From NCBI GenBank assembly GCA_022385805.1, contig MU277695.1, positions 230,981 to 294,980 on the forward strand: a stretch of DNA of 64,000 bases. The letters are read 5' to 3'. Below are positions 33,583 to 45,151 of this stretch, in pieces (within the stretch, counting starts at the first letter, position 1; every line of letters begins with the position of its first letter). The position numbers and the translations under genes were made by a program. The DNA is from Pilatotrama ljubarskyi (taxonomy: Eukaryota; Basidiomycota; Agaricomycetes; Polyporales; Polyporaceae). Below the pieces are notes generated by a model. That model did no database searches and was not told where the DNA came from. It was given only the letters and a program-made list of their open reading frames with translations.

Positions 33583-34912
33583 ATTCCTGGGGGTCAAAAT
33601 GGTGATTTTACCCGAGTCAATGGCATGTAATCACCCGTTCGGAACTATTGGCGCCGGCGTATCTTCACTGCCTTCGCCGGTGACATAAACAGTGATTTTG
33701 AGCCTTATTTTGCCGGAATTCACCACCTGGGTTGAGTGGTACAAACATAGTGACTATCCACCATTTTCTGATCAATTTCTGCTGGTGCACAGGAAGCAGT
33801 GATTCTCGCTCAATCATTGTAATATTCACCACACAGTAACATGGTACTTTCAACTCGGCTTTATTATAGTTACTATGACATAGCACAGATGTAGCTAGGC
33901 ACAACACCACTAAGGGTTGGAGGCTATGGCGGTGGCCGGGGATGAGCAAAGTAGGCAGAGCTGCCGATGAAGCGATGAAGGCCGAGGGGTATGTTTGCAC
34001 AGGTAAGCATACATGACAGGCCTAGCACACAATGCAGAGAACAAGCGCAAGGTGGCAGACAAGAACTTCAGGAGGGCATCAGCGAAGCACAGGCAAGAGC
34101 TGAAGCAGGCATAGAATCATTCCGAGCATGCTGAGACGACGAGGAAGCGCCGACGAGAGATTGCGGAGACGAATTAGCATGGGAGCCGGGAGGAGAGCCA
34201 GAGAGGCAACACAATCTTGCATAATGAGACGGCCAGCGCGCTCGGTCTTCCAAGAGGTACCCAAGAGACAAGACGATCGCGACCAAGAGGGGGCTAAGGC
34301 GCGCATAGGATGGCTTTGACAGTGGGCACGGAAAGAAGCAGGTGCTGCCATAAGGATCCAGGACCGAGGGAGCCGCCGTGAGCAGGAACGAGCGCCCAGA
34401 ACATACAAAAGTCCAGCGAGCACCGTACCAATTGCCAATATCCACAGTACGTACCATAGCGCAGCAGCGAGTACGGACGAATGTCTCGGGACGGGAGCGA
34501 GCACCACAGTTGAGCTCAGATAATCGCGAGGAGCTTGAGTGACATGTAGAGCCGTGCCTGTGCTAGGAGCCAAGATACAGAGAACCAGACCTGTCCGACG
34601 AGGATGGGAACGGCTGAGTGCAGGAGCGACTGCGACGAACGTTGACGTCGGCGAAGAAAACGTCAAGTCAGGACGTGGTCACCAGGCAAGCCTCCGTTGC
34701 TGCTATTTGGGCATGTTTGGTTTGAAGGCCGAGTTACTCGGGCGCTACAGCGTGTCGGAACCTCGGTGTTTATCACCACTTATTGCATTGATCTACGTTT
34801 GGTTATTTTCACTACAAAAATCCACACCCCCAGTTAACCCCCACTTTGTATGGTGATCGGCGCTTTCCACCAGATAAGGTCGTAGCGCCCACCACTTCCG
34901 AGGCGCACAGTG
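33546..34912. mobile_element. non-autonomous CACTA-type DNA transposon, copy 1
   Basis: This 1,367-bp element begins CACTATGCGCC and ends GGCGCACAGTG, an imperfect terminal inverted repeat with 10 of 11 positions matching. It is flanked by the 3-bp target duplication CTT (33543-33545 and 34913-34915). CACTA termini with 3-bp duplications are diagnostic of the CACTA/EnSpm superfamily. Repeated AGTGATT-type words lie in the first 260 bp and resemble subterminal repeats. The longest internal frame (34079-34666, -) is Leu/Ser/Arg-rich, with no transposase motif, so the element must be mobilised in trans. It matches copy 2 (36646-38038) without a difference over the 403 bases that can be compared. 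Confidence 0.88.
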
Positions 34913-34915
34913 CTT

Positions 34916-36642
34916 CAATTAGTCTGCGTGGCCCGCCAGCCAGCTACGACCCTAGCTCCCACTTTGTTCTTATGCGGGGTTCGATGCTGGCCGTTAGCAG
35001 ACCACTCATGCATGCTAATATCTTATGGATTATCATCAAGAAACAGGTTCGCATTTGAAAACGTCTTAGTGAGCCGTATGTGTGCAATACGTATGGTGCT
35101 AAAAGTGACATACCGATATCGAAACGTTCAATCCAGCCGAGTCGGATCGGACCTGCCTCGACCCTCCGACTCCAGAAGATACATATGCCTCACCCACTCC
35201 GTGAAGGCATCTCGCCCGCCGGCCTTACTGCATGTCATGCCAGTGACTCTCGCACGAGGCAGCATCCTCTCCGGCTGAGGTCCTTGGCAGCCAGGGTCGC
35301 CTATCCGGAGCCCAGCCCGAGGGCCCTCACCGCGTCTGACGACGTCGACGCTCCGAATGCGACTTGAAGATTGAAGTGGGCGCTGCCCACGATCTATCAG
35401 TCTCGAGAGCTTCGGGCATAACGCCATGGGCTTCTTCTCGGTTGTGCACTGTGCCTTCTGCAGACGCGACGCGGCCGCATCAGCATAAACTTCCGCAGAG
35501 GTTAGAGTTGCATAGTTCGAACGAGTCCTGTATAGGTTCCTCGACTCGGACACCCAGGAATGGCGCGCTGAGCAAATCGAAGAGCCGCAGCGTATTGAAG
35601 GACTCGTCTAACGATCATGAGGAGTACAAATCTCTCATGGAGATCGTATTGACAATGGCTAACGAGGGATTGAAGATGGCAAGGAGCGCGTGCTCCTGCG
35701 GTTCGTCTGTGTTCCGCTCCGGGACATCATCATCCCTTCCGCGAAGGTCGTCCTTGGTGTTCGGGTCGAGCACGATGTCATCAGGTCTCGATCCAGTGCT
35801 GGGCCCTGCATAGCCTAACGTGGTTTTGAGCATCTTTTCGGTGGGTGAAATCGTCTTGTCAGTTTCTGCTTCACACATGCGTCTTCAAGTCGAGTCCCAC
35901 TGGCAGTACGCACTGATGGTGATCATACAGGTTCAATGACCTCTTTTCGAAACTCCATTCCATTCGACGACGTACCTGCAAGCGCAGTGGATCCGGGGCG
36001 AACGGGTTTCGTTCGCTTTTATCTTCCGAGTGACAAATGGTACGAGTACTTGGTGTTGACATTGAAGGATCCGACCGTTTGACTGTATGGGCAATCATGA
36101 CGGAGCTACGTGCAACTGATCTATCTTCTCAGTTAGCTATATACCATACGACATATCAGGGATTGACTTAATGAAGGCGGCGGCGTAGTTAAATGCACGC
36201 ACGCGGGAATTGGCACACGGAGTAGAAGCTAAGTACGCGGTGCATCATGCATAGCCGTCTATCGGGTGGCACACACAGCAAATCCTGGGGCGTCGGTGCA
36301 ATGTAGCGGCGGGATTGCGACTGATCTCTGTGGACAAAACGTTACGAGCAAAAGACGATGACCCTGAGCTGTGCACACGACACTGCTAGCGTGGCCCATC
36401 AGTATGGCTATCCGCAACTGCGACGACGGTGTCTCTGGAGCGTGATTGCGGCACGTTCTGTGCAGGCAAGCAAAAGCTCAAGGTTGACTTCGCGCGTCAG
36501 AACATCAGCGCGAGGCATGGCATATCAGCTCACGCAAGCGGCCTGCGCTGCACGGCGGGTGAGACTGCGATGGAAAGAGAGACAGAGGGCGGACGGGAGT
36601 CACGCGTGCCTAAGACCACCAGGATCGCTGTCAGATCACAGC
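34916..36642. other. 1.7-kb segment between transposon copies
   Basis: This holds only unassigned short frames on both strands, such as plus 35364-35813 and minus 35615-35878. None has a motif or a partner exon I can support. There is no sequence relation between this segment and the transposon. Confidence 0.35.
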
Positions 36643-36645
36643 CAG

Positions 36646-38038
36646 CACTATGCGCCCGGTACATGGCGAAAAGTACCACTAAATTCCTGGGGGTCAAAAT
36701 GGTGATTTTACCNNNNNNNNNNNNNNNNNNNNNNNNNNNNNNNNNNNNNNNNNNNNNNNNNNNNNNNNNNNNNNNNNNNNNNNNNNNNNNNNNNNNNNNN
36801 NNNNNNNNNNNNNNNNNNNNNNNNNNNNNNNNNNNNNNNNNNNNNNNNNNNNNNNNNNNNNNNNNNNNNNNNNNNNNNNNNNNNNNNNNNNNNNNNNNNN
36901 NNNNNNNNNNNNNNNNNNNNNNNNNNNNNNNNNNNNNNNNNNNNNNNNNNNNNNNNNNNNNNNNNNNNNNNNNNNNNNNNNNNNNNNNNNNNNNNNNNNN
37001 NNNNNNNNNNNNNNNNNNNNNNNNNNNNNNNNNNNNNNNNNNNNNNNNNNNNNNNNNNNNNNNNNNNNNNNNNNNNNNNNNNNNNNNNNNNNNNNNNNNN
37101 NNNNNNNNNNNNNNNNNNNNNNNNNNNNNNNNNNNNNNNNNNNNNNNNNNNNNNNNNNNNNNNNNNNNNNNNNNNNNNNNNNNNNNNNNNNNNNNNNNNN
37201 NNNNNNNNNNNNNNNNNNNNNNNNNNNNNNNNNNNNNNNNNNNNNNNNNNNNNNNNNNNNNNNNNNNNNNNNNNNNNNNNNNNNNNNNNNNNNNNNNNNN
37301 NNNNNNNNNNNNNNNNNNNNNNNNNNNNNNNNNNNNNNNNNNNNNNNNNNNNNNNNNNNNNNNNNNNNNNNNNNNNNNNNNNNNNNNNNNNNNNNNNNNN
37401 NNNNNNNNNNNNNNNNNNNNNNNNNNNNNNNNNNNNNNNNNNNNNNNNNNNNNNNNNNNNNNNNNNNNNNNNNNNNNNNNNNNNNNNNNNNNNNNNNNNN
37501 NNNNNNNNNNNNNNNNNNNNNNNNNNNNNNNNNNNNNNNNNNNNNNNNNNNNNNNNNNNNNNNNNNNNNNNNNNNNNNNNNNNNNNNNNNNNNNNNNNNN
37601 NNNNNNNNNNNNNNNNNNNNNNNNNNNNNNNNNNNNNNNNNNNNNNNNNNNNNNNNNNNNNNNNNNNNNNNNNNNNNNNNNNNNNNNNNNNNNNNNNNNN
37701 NNACAGAGAACCAGACCTGTCCGACGAGGATGGGAACGGCTGAGTGCAGGAGCGACTGCGACGAACGTTGACGTCGGCGAAGAAAACGTCAAGTCAGGAC
37801 GTGGTCACCAGGCAAGCCTCCGTTGCTGCTATTTGGGCATGTTTGGTTTGAAGGCCGAGTTACTCGGGCGCTACAGCGTGTCGGAACCTCGGTGTTTATC
37901 ACCACTTATTGCATTGATCTACGTTTGGTTATTTTCACTACAAAAATCCACACCCCCAGTTAACCCCCACTTTGTATGGTGATCGGCGCTTTCCACCAGA
38001 TAAGGTCGTAGCGCCCACCACTTCCGAGGCGCACAGTG
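36646..38038. mobile_element. non-autonomous CACTA-type DNA transposon, copy 2 (gap-interrupted)
   Basis: This is a second copy of the element at 33546-34912. It starts CACTATGCGCC and ends GCGCACAGTG, and is flanked by its own 3-bp duplication CAG (36643-36645 and 38039-38041). The first 67 bp and last 336 bp are identical to copy 1; the middle is 990 N. If the missing part equals copy 1 it would be 964 bp, so the gap length is off by 26 or this copy differs. The element ends 484 bp upstream of the proposed adenylate cyclase start. Confidence 0.88.
36713..37702. other. assembly gap (990 N)
   Basis: A run of N lies inside transposon copy 2. Open frames that appear to cross it (such as 36429-37982) are artefacts. 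Confidence 0.98.
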
Positions 38039-38521
38039 CAGCTGGTGGATGCATGGACATCGATAGAATTGGCGAACGACAGGGCCTCCACATTCGTGCG
38101 GATCGTGGAGGGGCAAGGAGGCCCTGGAAGAAGACGCGGGACGTGCGCAGCCAGGATGATGAACAAGGGAAGAGAAAGAGCAGCACACGGCGGGGAGAGA
38201 GAATAGCCTGAGAGCGGGGCGACAGCTTGGGGAACGGGACGGGCCGCTGTCAAGGACGGGTGAAGGACGTGGGCGAAGTCGAGTGTGTTACGTCAGCAGC
38301 AATTGAGCCCGAATAGGCAGGCAACGGCCACCGATCAGTGCCGCCGGTCGAGCGCAGACTGCAGAGAGAGCGACGGCGTGCTTCTCTCTCTGCCCGTGCC
38401 AGTACTCGCAGCGGGCGCAGGCCTCTGCCACCCGCCCCTCCTCACCCGTCGCCCGTTCTCACCCTCCTGCTGTTCCCCACACGACCCGCGCTTCCGCCGT
38501 CTCGTCCACGACGCTTCGCGC

Positions 38522-41500
38522 ATGCCCAATCCGGCGTCCCCCTCGTCCTCCCCCACTCCTCTTCCTCTCCAGGGACCGCACACCATGCACGCCGAAGCCT
38601 ACTCAGAACCATTCCCCACCGCCATCCGCATCTCCCGCGACATGTCCTCCACCATCTCCCACGACCTCATCGACCACGATTCCTTGTCCACCCTCACCCT
38701 CACCGAGGATCCCAACCTCGCTGCGATCGCCCCTTGGGCAACGCCTAACAATGGCGACGAACCGGTGCGTCCTCTCATCTTCGTGTCTGCGTGAACGGCG
38801 CATCGCACATGGAGGCTTTGTACGATGTTCGCGGACTCTCGCATCCTTCGGCGCACCTGTTCAGATTGGCGGAGATCGTTTCTTTGTCAAACGCAACGTC
38901 CCCTCTCACTCCCCACTTTCTTGCGAGGACGATGTGCTGCTCGATGATGTCGAGAGCACTGACGACATCAGCTCAGCGCTGACTGAGTCCTGCAATTCCC
39001 ATGTCGGCTGTATCCCCAGTGCTCCCGCCCTCTGCGCAAGCTGCCCGAAATCTCGCTCATGTCACTCATCCGCGGTGCATTCTCACTGAATCTTGCACTC
39101 TGTAGCCCACACCTTCACCTAAACCCATAAGCCACCGTTTTGGCTTCCCTCCCAAACCGTCGTTCTCATCATTCTCCCTCCCGCGACATGCCAGTGCCTC
39201 CAGCATCAGCGTATCCACGACCGCCACCGCCCGCCCCTCAGAAACGTTAAGCATACATTCCAACGACTCCGGCCGTTCGAGCCGGACGCTCGACTCCCGC
39301 AAGAAACCATCCCTCAATCCCCTCAGCCTACTCAAGAAACGGTCCCACAGCCGCCTGCGCAACAACCCCCCGCCGGCGGAGACGCCCCCGCCAATGCCTT
39401 CCCCGGACCTCTCCTTCCACCCCACGCCCACGACGCCGCCCGGGTCCTTCTCCAAGAAAGACCGGAGCGGCCCGCGCAAGAAGAAGCACTCGTACGTCTC
39501 CACGCCCGCGCTCCCGCCCAAGGCATCGCTCTTCCCGCTCGACACGAACCTGAACGAGATGGACGGCATCGTCGACCTCTCCGTGCTCCCGCCCGCTGCT
39601 GCGGACAGCAGCAACTCGCCCGGGTCCGGGTTCGAGTCGTCGCACCAGTCCAGCTCCGACGTTTCCTCTATGCACTTCGGCTCGGCCTCCGCCTCGGCGT
39701 CCGCGAGCAATAGCAATAGCAACAGCACCTCGCAGCACAGCGTGTTCAGTAATCCGTTCCTCCCGGGCAGCCAGCGCCGGCTCGCCCCCGGTGCCCTCGC
39801 GTTTGACGGACGCCGAATATCGCCCAAGGCTCGCCCGCCGGGAATGGTGCCCAGCGGCACGGGCAGCGGAGGCGGAGATGGGGACTCGCCGTCGTGGACG
39901 GCGCCGGAGAGCTGGGCCGTCGAGAAAGAGGGCGGAGACGCGTCGATTGCGGCGTACTCGTCCTCGGACGAGAGCATCCACGCCAAGGCGGGGCCGCCGA
40001 CGCAAGTCCAGATGGGGGCAGGGCCGTCGCGCAACACGAAGCGCAAGAAACGGCCGCCCGGCGGGAAAGGGCTGTACAAAGTGCGGATCTACCGCGCTAA
40101 CAACTCGTACCACGTCGTGTCGTGCGACTTGAACGTGACGGTCGCGCAGCTCACACCGCAGCTGAACAAGAAGCTGCTACTGGACCCGGGCGTGGAGCCG
40201 CATCGGCTGCATCTCAAAGAGCGCGGACGAGGTACGTTGACTTTGGAGGGTGGTGATCCTGGGTATGTGCGAGCTGACATGGCTTGTAGAACGAGTGCTT
40301 GCACCGACGGAGCGCCCTGCTGATATTGTCCGGAGACGATTAGAGCAGGCCGGGTATGACGTTGCGGACGGGCTTGACCTGCTAGGCGCCGATGATATCC
40401 AGTTCCTCCTAAAGTTCGTATACAAGAGCAACGTCCTCGGGCCACCAGTACGTATCTGTTCTGTTTGACTCGGTCGAATCAGGGACTCACAGCATTGACA
40501 GGAAGAGGAAACGCAATTCGACACGTTCGACCTGATCGACCTCACCTCCCGCAGTCTTAGAGCGGTGCCGGTGACGCTATATGCGCACGCGGACGCTATT
40601 GTCTCCCTCAACCTCTCTAGAAATCCTATGCTGGAGATTCCGCTTGACTTCATCCAAGCATGCACGACGCTCCGCGAGCTCCGCCTATCACACATGGCGC
40701 TCAAGAAGGTCCCGCAGAGCGTCCGACATTGCCGCACCCTACAGTGGCTCGACCTCTCGTGTAACCGCATCGCGGACCTCGACGATGCTGGCTTGCAGCA
40801 GATTCCGCAGCTGCGCCACCTCAAACTGCAGAACAACCGCATGGAGAAGCTGCCGTACTACTTCCCGCACCTCCGCGAGCTGCGCGACCTCAACATCTCG
40901 AACAACAAGTTCAAACACCTGCCCGCGGTCGTGTGCGAGTTGCGCTCGCTCGTCGACCTCGACGCGAGCTTCAACTCCATCTCGGAGCTGCCCGACGAGC
41001 TCGGGCAGCTCGTGGAGCTCGACCATCTCATCATCGTTGGGAACCAGGTGTCGCGCATCCCCGAGCAGTGCGCGAACCTCCGCAATCTGCGCGTGCTCGA
41101 CTGTCGGCGGAACCACATCTCAGACATCTCGGTCGTGTGCACGCTCCCGAAGATCGAGCAGCTCCTCGCGGACCATAACGCGATGCACGCGCTCGACGTG
41201 TCGTTCGGGCCCGCGCTCAAGCAGCTCGATGCGTCGCATAACGATATCACGCAGCTCACGCTGGTTCCTGGCCCGCTTGGGCAGCCGTACGCGCTCACGA
41301 CGCTCAACCTCTCCCATGCGAAGCTGTCGACGCTCGACGACCTCGCGCTCGCGCAGCTCACTGCGCTCGAGGTGCTGCACATCGACCACAACTCCATCCG
41401 GTCGCTCCCGGAGAGCCTGGGCGGGCTCTCGCGCTTGAAGCACCTCTCGTGCTCGAACAACCACCTGTACACGCTTCCGAGCAGTATCGGCCGCCTGCAG

Positions 41501-44469
41501 TGGCTGGAGACGCTCGAAGCGCACAACAACGACCTCTCGGAGCTCCCGATGAGCTTGTGGAACTGCTCGTCCCTGCAGGTCATCAACGTCACCTCGAACG
41601 TCATCAGCACCTGGAGCCTTCCTCCGGGCTCGATCGACCTCGAGGTTGCCGCCTCTCATGCTTGGGCCAGCAGCATCAGTCTTCTCTCTGACCGGAAAGG
41701 GTCGTCGAGTTCCATCACCGGGTCGACCCTCCCCGCACTGGCGTCTTCTCTCGAGCGGCTATACGTCGGCGAGAACAGTCTGACGGCGGACAGCCTACAT
41801 CCGCTCGCGCTGCTGAAGGAGCTCCGGGTGCTCAACCTGTCGTTCAACAACATTCAGCAGCTGCCGAGCAGCTTCTTCCGGAACCTGACGCAGCTGCGGG
41901 AGCTGTACCTGAGCGGGAACGACATCTCGGCGATCCCGACGGAGAACCTGCAGCACATGACGAACCTGGAGGTGCTGTTCCTGAACGGAAATAAGCTGCA
42001 GACGCTCCCGCGCGAGATCAGCAAGCTCACGAAGCTGTCCGTCATGGACGTCGGCAGCAACGTGTTGAAGTACAACATCAATAACTGGGAGTTCGACTGG
42101 AATTGGTGCGTTTATTCGTAGTCGATATTGGGCATGGCGTGTACAGAGGGACTGACTTTGCGTGCGTGCTGGGTTGTAGGAACTTCAACACGAACTTGCG
42201 CTACCTCAACCTGTCGGGGAACAAGCGGCTCGAGATCAAGCCGGACATGAACCACAGGCAGTCGCGCGGGCAGCAGCAGCTGTCCGACTTCTCGAGCCTC
42301 ACGCAGCTGCGTATACTCGGTCTGATGGACGTCACCATCGGCATGCAGACGAACATCCCCGACGAGAGCGAGGACCGACGGGTGCGGACATCGATGGCGG
42401 ACGTGAACGGCATGGCGTACGGCATCGCTGACACGCTGGGCATGACGGAGCACCTCACGATGATCGACCTCGTCCAGCCGCACTTCCGCGGGAGCCCCGA
42501 CGAGGCCATCTTCGCGATGTTCGGGCGTGCGTCGCACATCGCGAGCAACAACCGGCTTACCAAGTTCTTACACGACAGCTTCCTGCGCGTGTTCGCAGAG
42601 GAGCTCTCGAAACTCAGCAAGGGCGAGGACGTCTCGGACGCGATGCGCCGGTCGTTCTTGAAGCTCAACAAGCTCCTCCACGACTACCTGTACTCGACCT
42701 CGGGCCGGAAGATGTCGCATGTCAGCGCGTCCGCGATGAACCAGACGATCCACGACAAGATCGGCGCGTCTGGGATCGTGCTGTACCTCGTCGGCCGCAG
42801 GCTGTACGTCGCGAACGCCGGGAACGCGCTCGCTGTGATCTCGCGACAGGGCATCGCACACCTCATCTCGCGCAAGCATGATCCCTTTGACCGGCTCGAG
42901 ACCGCGCGGATCCGCGCTGCCGAGGGCTGGGTCTCCCCAAAGGGCTTCGTGAACGACGAGATCGACGTCTCGCGGTCGTTCGGGTTCTACTACCTTTTGC
43001 CGGTGGTCAACCCCCGGCCGGACGTTTTTCAGTACGACCTCACGCCTGCCGACGAGTTTGTCATCGTGGGAAACCGCGGACTGTGGGACTACGTCTCCTA
43101 CCAGACTGCCGTGGACATCGCGCGCAAGGAGCGGGACCCGATGATCGCGGCGCAGAAGCTGCGGGATTTCGCGATCAGCTACGGGGCGGAGGGGACGACG
43201 ATGATCATGGTCATCAAGGTGTCCGATCTGTTCCCCAAGCTTCACCCTAGCGAGCTGCAGCTCAGCCCGGAGCCTGTCATCCTCGCGGAGGATCTGCTCA
43301 GGAGTCTTGTCAAGACCCGGAGGCCAGGAGCGGGCATCACGAACCGCGACATCTCCCGTCTGGACGACGAGGTCTCGCCCCCGACGGGCCACATCGCCCT
43401 CGTCTTCACGGATATCCGCAACTCGACGCATCTCTGGGAGGTCAACCCTGGGATGCAGTCGGCGATGGTCCTGCACAACAACCTGCTCCGGCGCTTGCTC
43501 CGGTTCTGCGGCGGATACGAGGTCAAGACGGAGGGCGACGCCTTCATGTGCTCGTTCCCGACCACCCTCAACGCGTTGTGGTGGTGCATGAGCGTCCAGA
43601 CGCAGCTGCTCGATCTCCCTTGGCCTCTTGAAATCCTCGAGTGCGAGGACGGCAAGGAGATCCTGGACTCCAAGGGGAAGTGCATCGCCCGCGGACTTTC
43701 GTTGCGCATGGGTATCCACTGCGGTCAGCCCGTGTGTGAGCCCGACCCTGTCACTGGCCGGATGGACTACTTCGGCCCTATGGTCAACCGTGCTGCGCGA
43801 GTCAACGCCGTAGCGGCTGGAGGCCAGATAATGTGCAGCGCCGACGTCATCAAGGAGATCAACGCGCGCATCCTCGAGTCCGGTCCCGACACCGAGTACT
43901 CGTATCTCCAGCCAGCGAATGCGGTAGAGGCCATCCGGAATATGGGCGTGCAGATCTTCCCGATCGGCGAGGTGAAGCTCAAGGGCCTTGAAGTGCCCGA
44001 GAACCTGTCGATCCTCTACCCCGCCGCCCTCGCTGGTCGACAGAACCTAGAGGCCTTCGAGACGGCTCCGACGGCTTCTGGCTCACGCGTGCAGTTCAGT
44101 GTGGAGCAGATGCGCGAGCTCGGGCTGCTCTGCGTGCGGCTCGAGACCCTCGCCATGTCCAAGGTCTTCCGCCCCATGCCCGACCGCAAAGGCAGCATCG
44201 CCTCCGCCTCTGGCCAGTCCAAGGCGGAGGAGAAGGCAGACTCCCCGCTGGTGATCCGGGACGACCCCAGCCTCTACCTTCCCGTCATGGACGAGAAGTC
44301 GTCCGACGCGCACCTCACCACCGTCCTCCACTCCCTCTCTCTGCGCATCGACAACGCCCTGACGAAGCTCGCGTTCATGTACATGTCCGACATCGAGAGG
44401 CAGCGGGGCGCGCCTGACCTGGCTCTGCGGGATCAGATCCTGGAGCTCTGTCGACCCGTCTTTCTGTGA
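38522..44469 (+). CDS. CYR1: adenylate cyclase (Ras-associating, LRR, PP2C-like, cyclase)
   Basis: This is the fungal cAMP-synthesising enzyme that acts in nutrient and mating signalling, about 1,800 residues in five exons. Exon 1 is 38522-38764; a good ATG also lies at 38585. A Ser/Pro-rich N-terminal half leads to a Ras-association domain (LYKVRIYRANNSYHVVSCDL, then QFLLKFVYKS). About fifteen leucine-rich repeats follow, such as LQWLDLSCNRIADLD and LRELYLSGNDISAIP. The PP2C-like domain has lost the usual metal motifs: DGH reads GRA, and the DG before LWD reads NRG. The class III cyclase domain has both metal-binding Asp sites (VFTDIRNSTHLWE and KTEGDAFMCSFP) and DYFGPMVNRAARV. A short tail ends CRPVFL and stops at 44469. 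Ras input is expected through the RA domain. A transposon copy sits just upstream. Confidence 0.93.
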
Positions 44470-44825
44470 TGTCTCTTCTTATTCTTCCTCGGACTGTAGC
44501 CGTAAGTTATTATATCTGGTCATTCTGTCCCGTCGCCGGCAATTGTACTTCACACCGCGTTCGTGCATTATCGCTAGAGTCATTCGTGTATACCCTTGTA
44601 ATACGTCTGGGGCGTTGTACGATGGAATTGAATTGGTGTTCTACGTGGTCGCACTACTTATCACAGTTTCAGTCGTACCGGAGTCGGAGCTTGTGCCCAA
44701 TCTTGAATCGCTCTACGAGATTCTGTTACCGCTCATGGCCGCATATACCGCGAAATTTCGCAAGTTTCTGCACGCGAGAGAGGTACAGAGGGGAGCGTGC
44801 AGAGAAGTAAAAGGCGAGAAAAAGA
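44470..44825. other. 3' region of the adenylate cyclase gene
   Basis: This 356-bp stretch is probably 3' UTR. Its end (44818-44822, aaaaa on plus) reads as a T5 run on the minus strand and serves as the Pol III terminator of the tRNA-His gene. Confidence 0.5.
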
Positions 44826-44907
44826 TGTCCCAGGGAGGATTCGAGCCTCCGTCTTCACGGTTTTGTGTTGCCACAACGTGATGATCTAACCACTAATCGA
44901 CAAGGAC
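44826..44907 (-). tRNA. tRNA-His(GUG): tRNA-His (anticodon GUG) with 10-nt intron
   Basis: On the minus strand the acceptor is GTCCTTG/CTGGGAC, with a T-T mismatch at pair 6-67 and a T-G at 5-68. The D arm is GATT/GATC and the anticodon stem is TCACG/CGTGA. The anticodon loop TTGTGG-C is interrupted after position 37 by a 10-nt intron (44861-44870). The T arm GGAGG/CCTCC has loop CTCGAAT, so position 54 is C instead of the usual T. Discriminator A is at 44826. The mismatch and C54 leave some doubt about full function. A T5 terminator follows. Confidence 0.88.
44861..44870 (-). other. tRNA-His intron
   Basis: The 10-nt intron caacacaaaa lies at the canonical position after nucleotide 37. Its removal leaves the 7-nt loop TTGTGGC seen in yeast tRNA-His. 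Confidence 0.85.
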
Positions 44908-45151
44908 CTTGACATGATTTCACAACATGCTGTTACAGCCCTCCGAGTGCTACTAAGAGAGCTGCCCTACGTCACCGACGATCTCGCCCTTTGAGCCGAG
45001 AGATCGAGAACGCTGCGTGCCGGCTTCGCGGTCGCGCCGGGTGCGGGTTGCGGATGCAGCTTGTCCTCGCCTCTCTCTGGTCTTCCCCCTCTGTCCGTGC
45101 ACAGCACGTCTACAACTGACGACCACATACCCCTAGAGAACAGCGCGAGCC

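Noticed and set aside
34079..34666. 195-codon minus-strand frame inside transposon copy 1 as a possible transposase
   Set aside because: It is Leu/Ser/Arg-rich with no DDE pattern, no zinc motif and no similarity I recognise to CACTA transposases.
33546..34912. Helitron or LTR interpretation of the repeated element
   Set aside because: Inverted termini and 3-bp target duplications exclude a Helitron (no duplication) and a solo LTR (TG..CA ends with 4-6 bp duplication).
36429..37982. Apparent 517-codon plus-strand frame, and a 420-codon minus-strand frame over the same place
   Set aside because: Most codons are N from the assembly gap; the flanking parts are transposon ends and random sequence.
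39066..40079. 337-codon minus-strand frame
   Set aside because: It is antisense to the low-complexity N-terminal exon of adenylate cyclase, a typical GC-rich shadow frame.
42568..43719. 383-codon minus-strand frame
   Set aside because: It is antisense to the PP2C-like and cyclase exon and is charged, repetitive shadow sequence.
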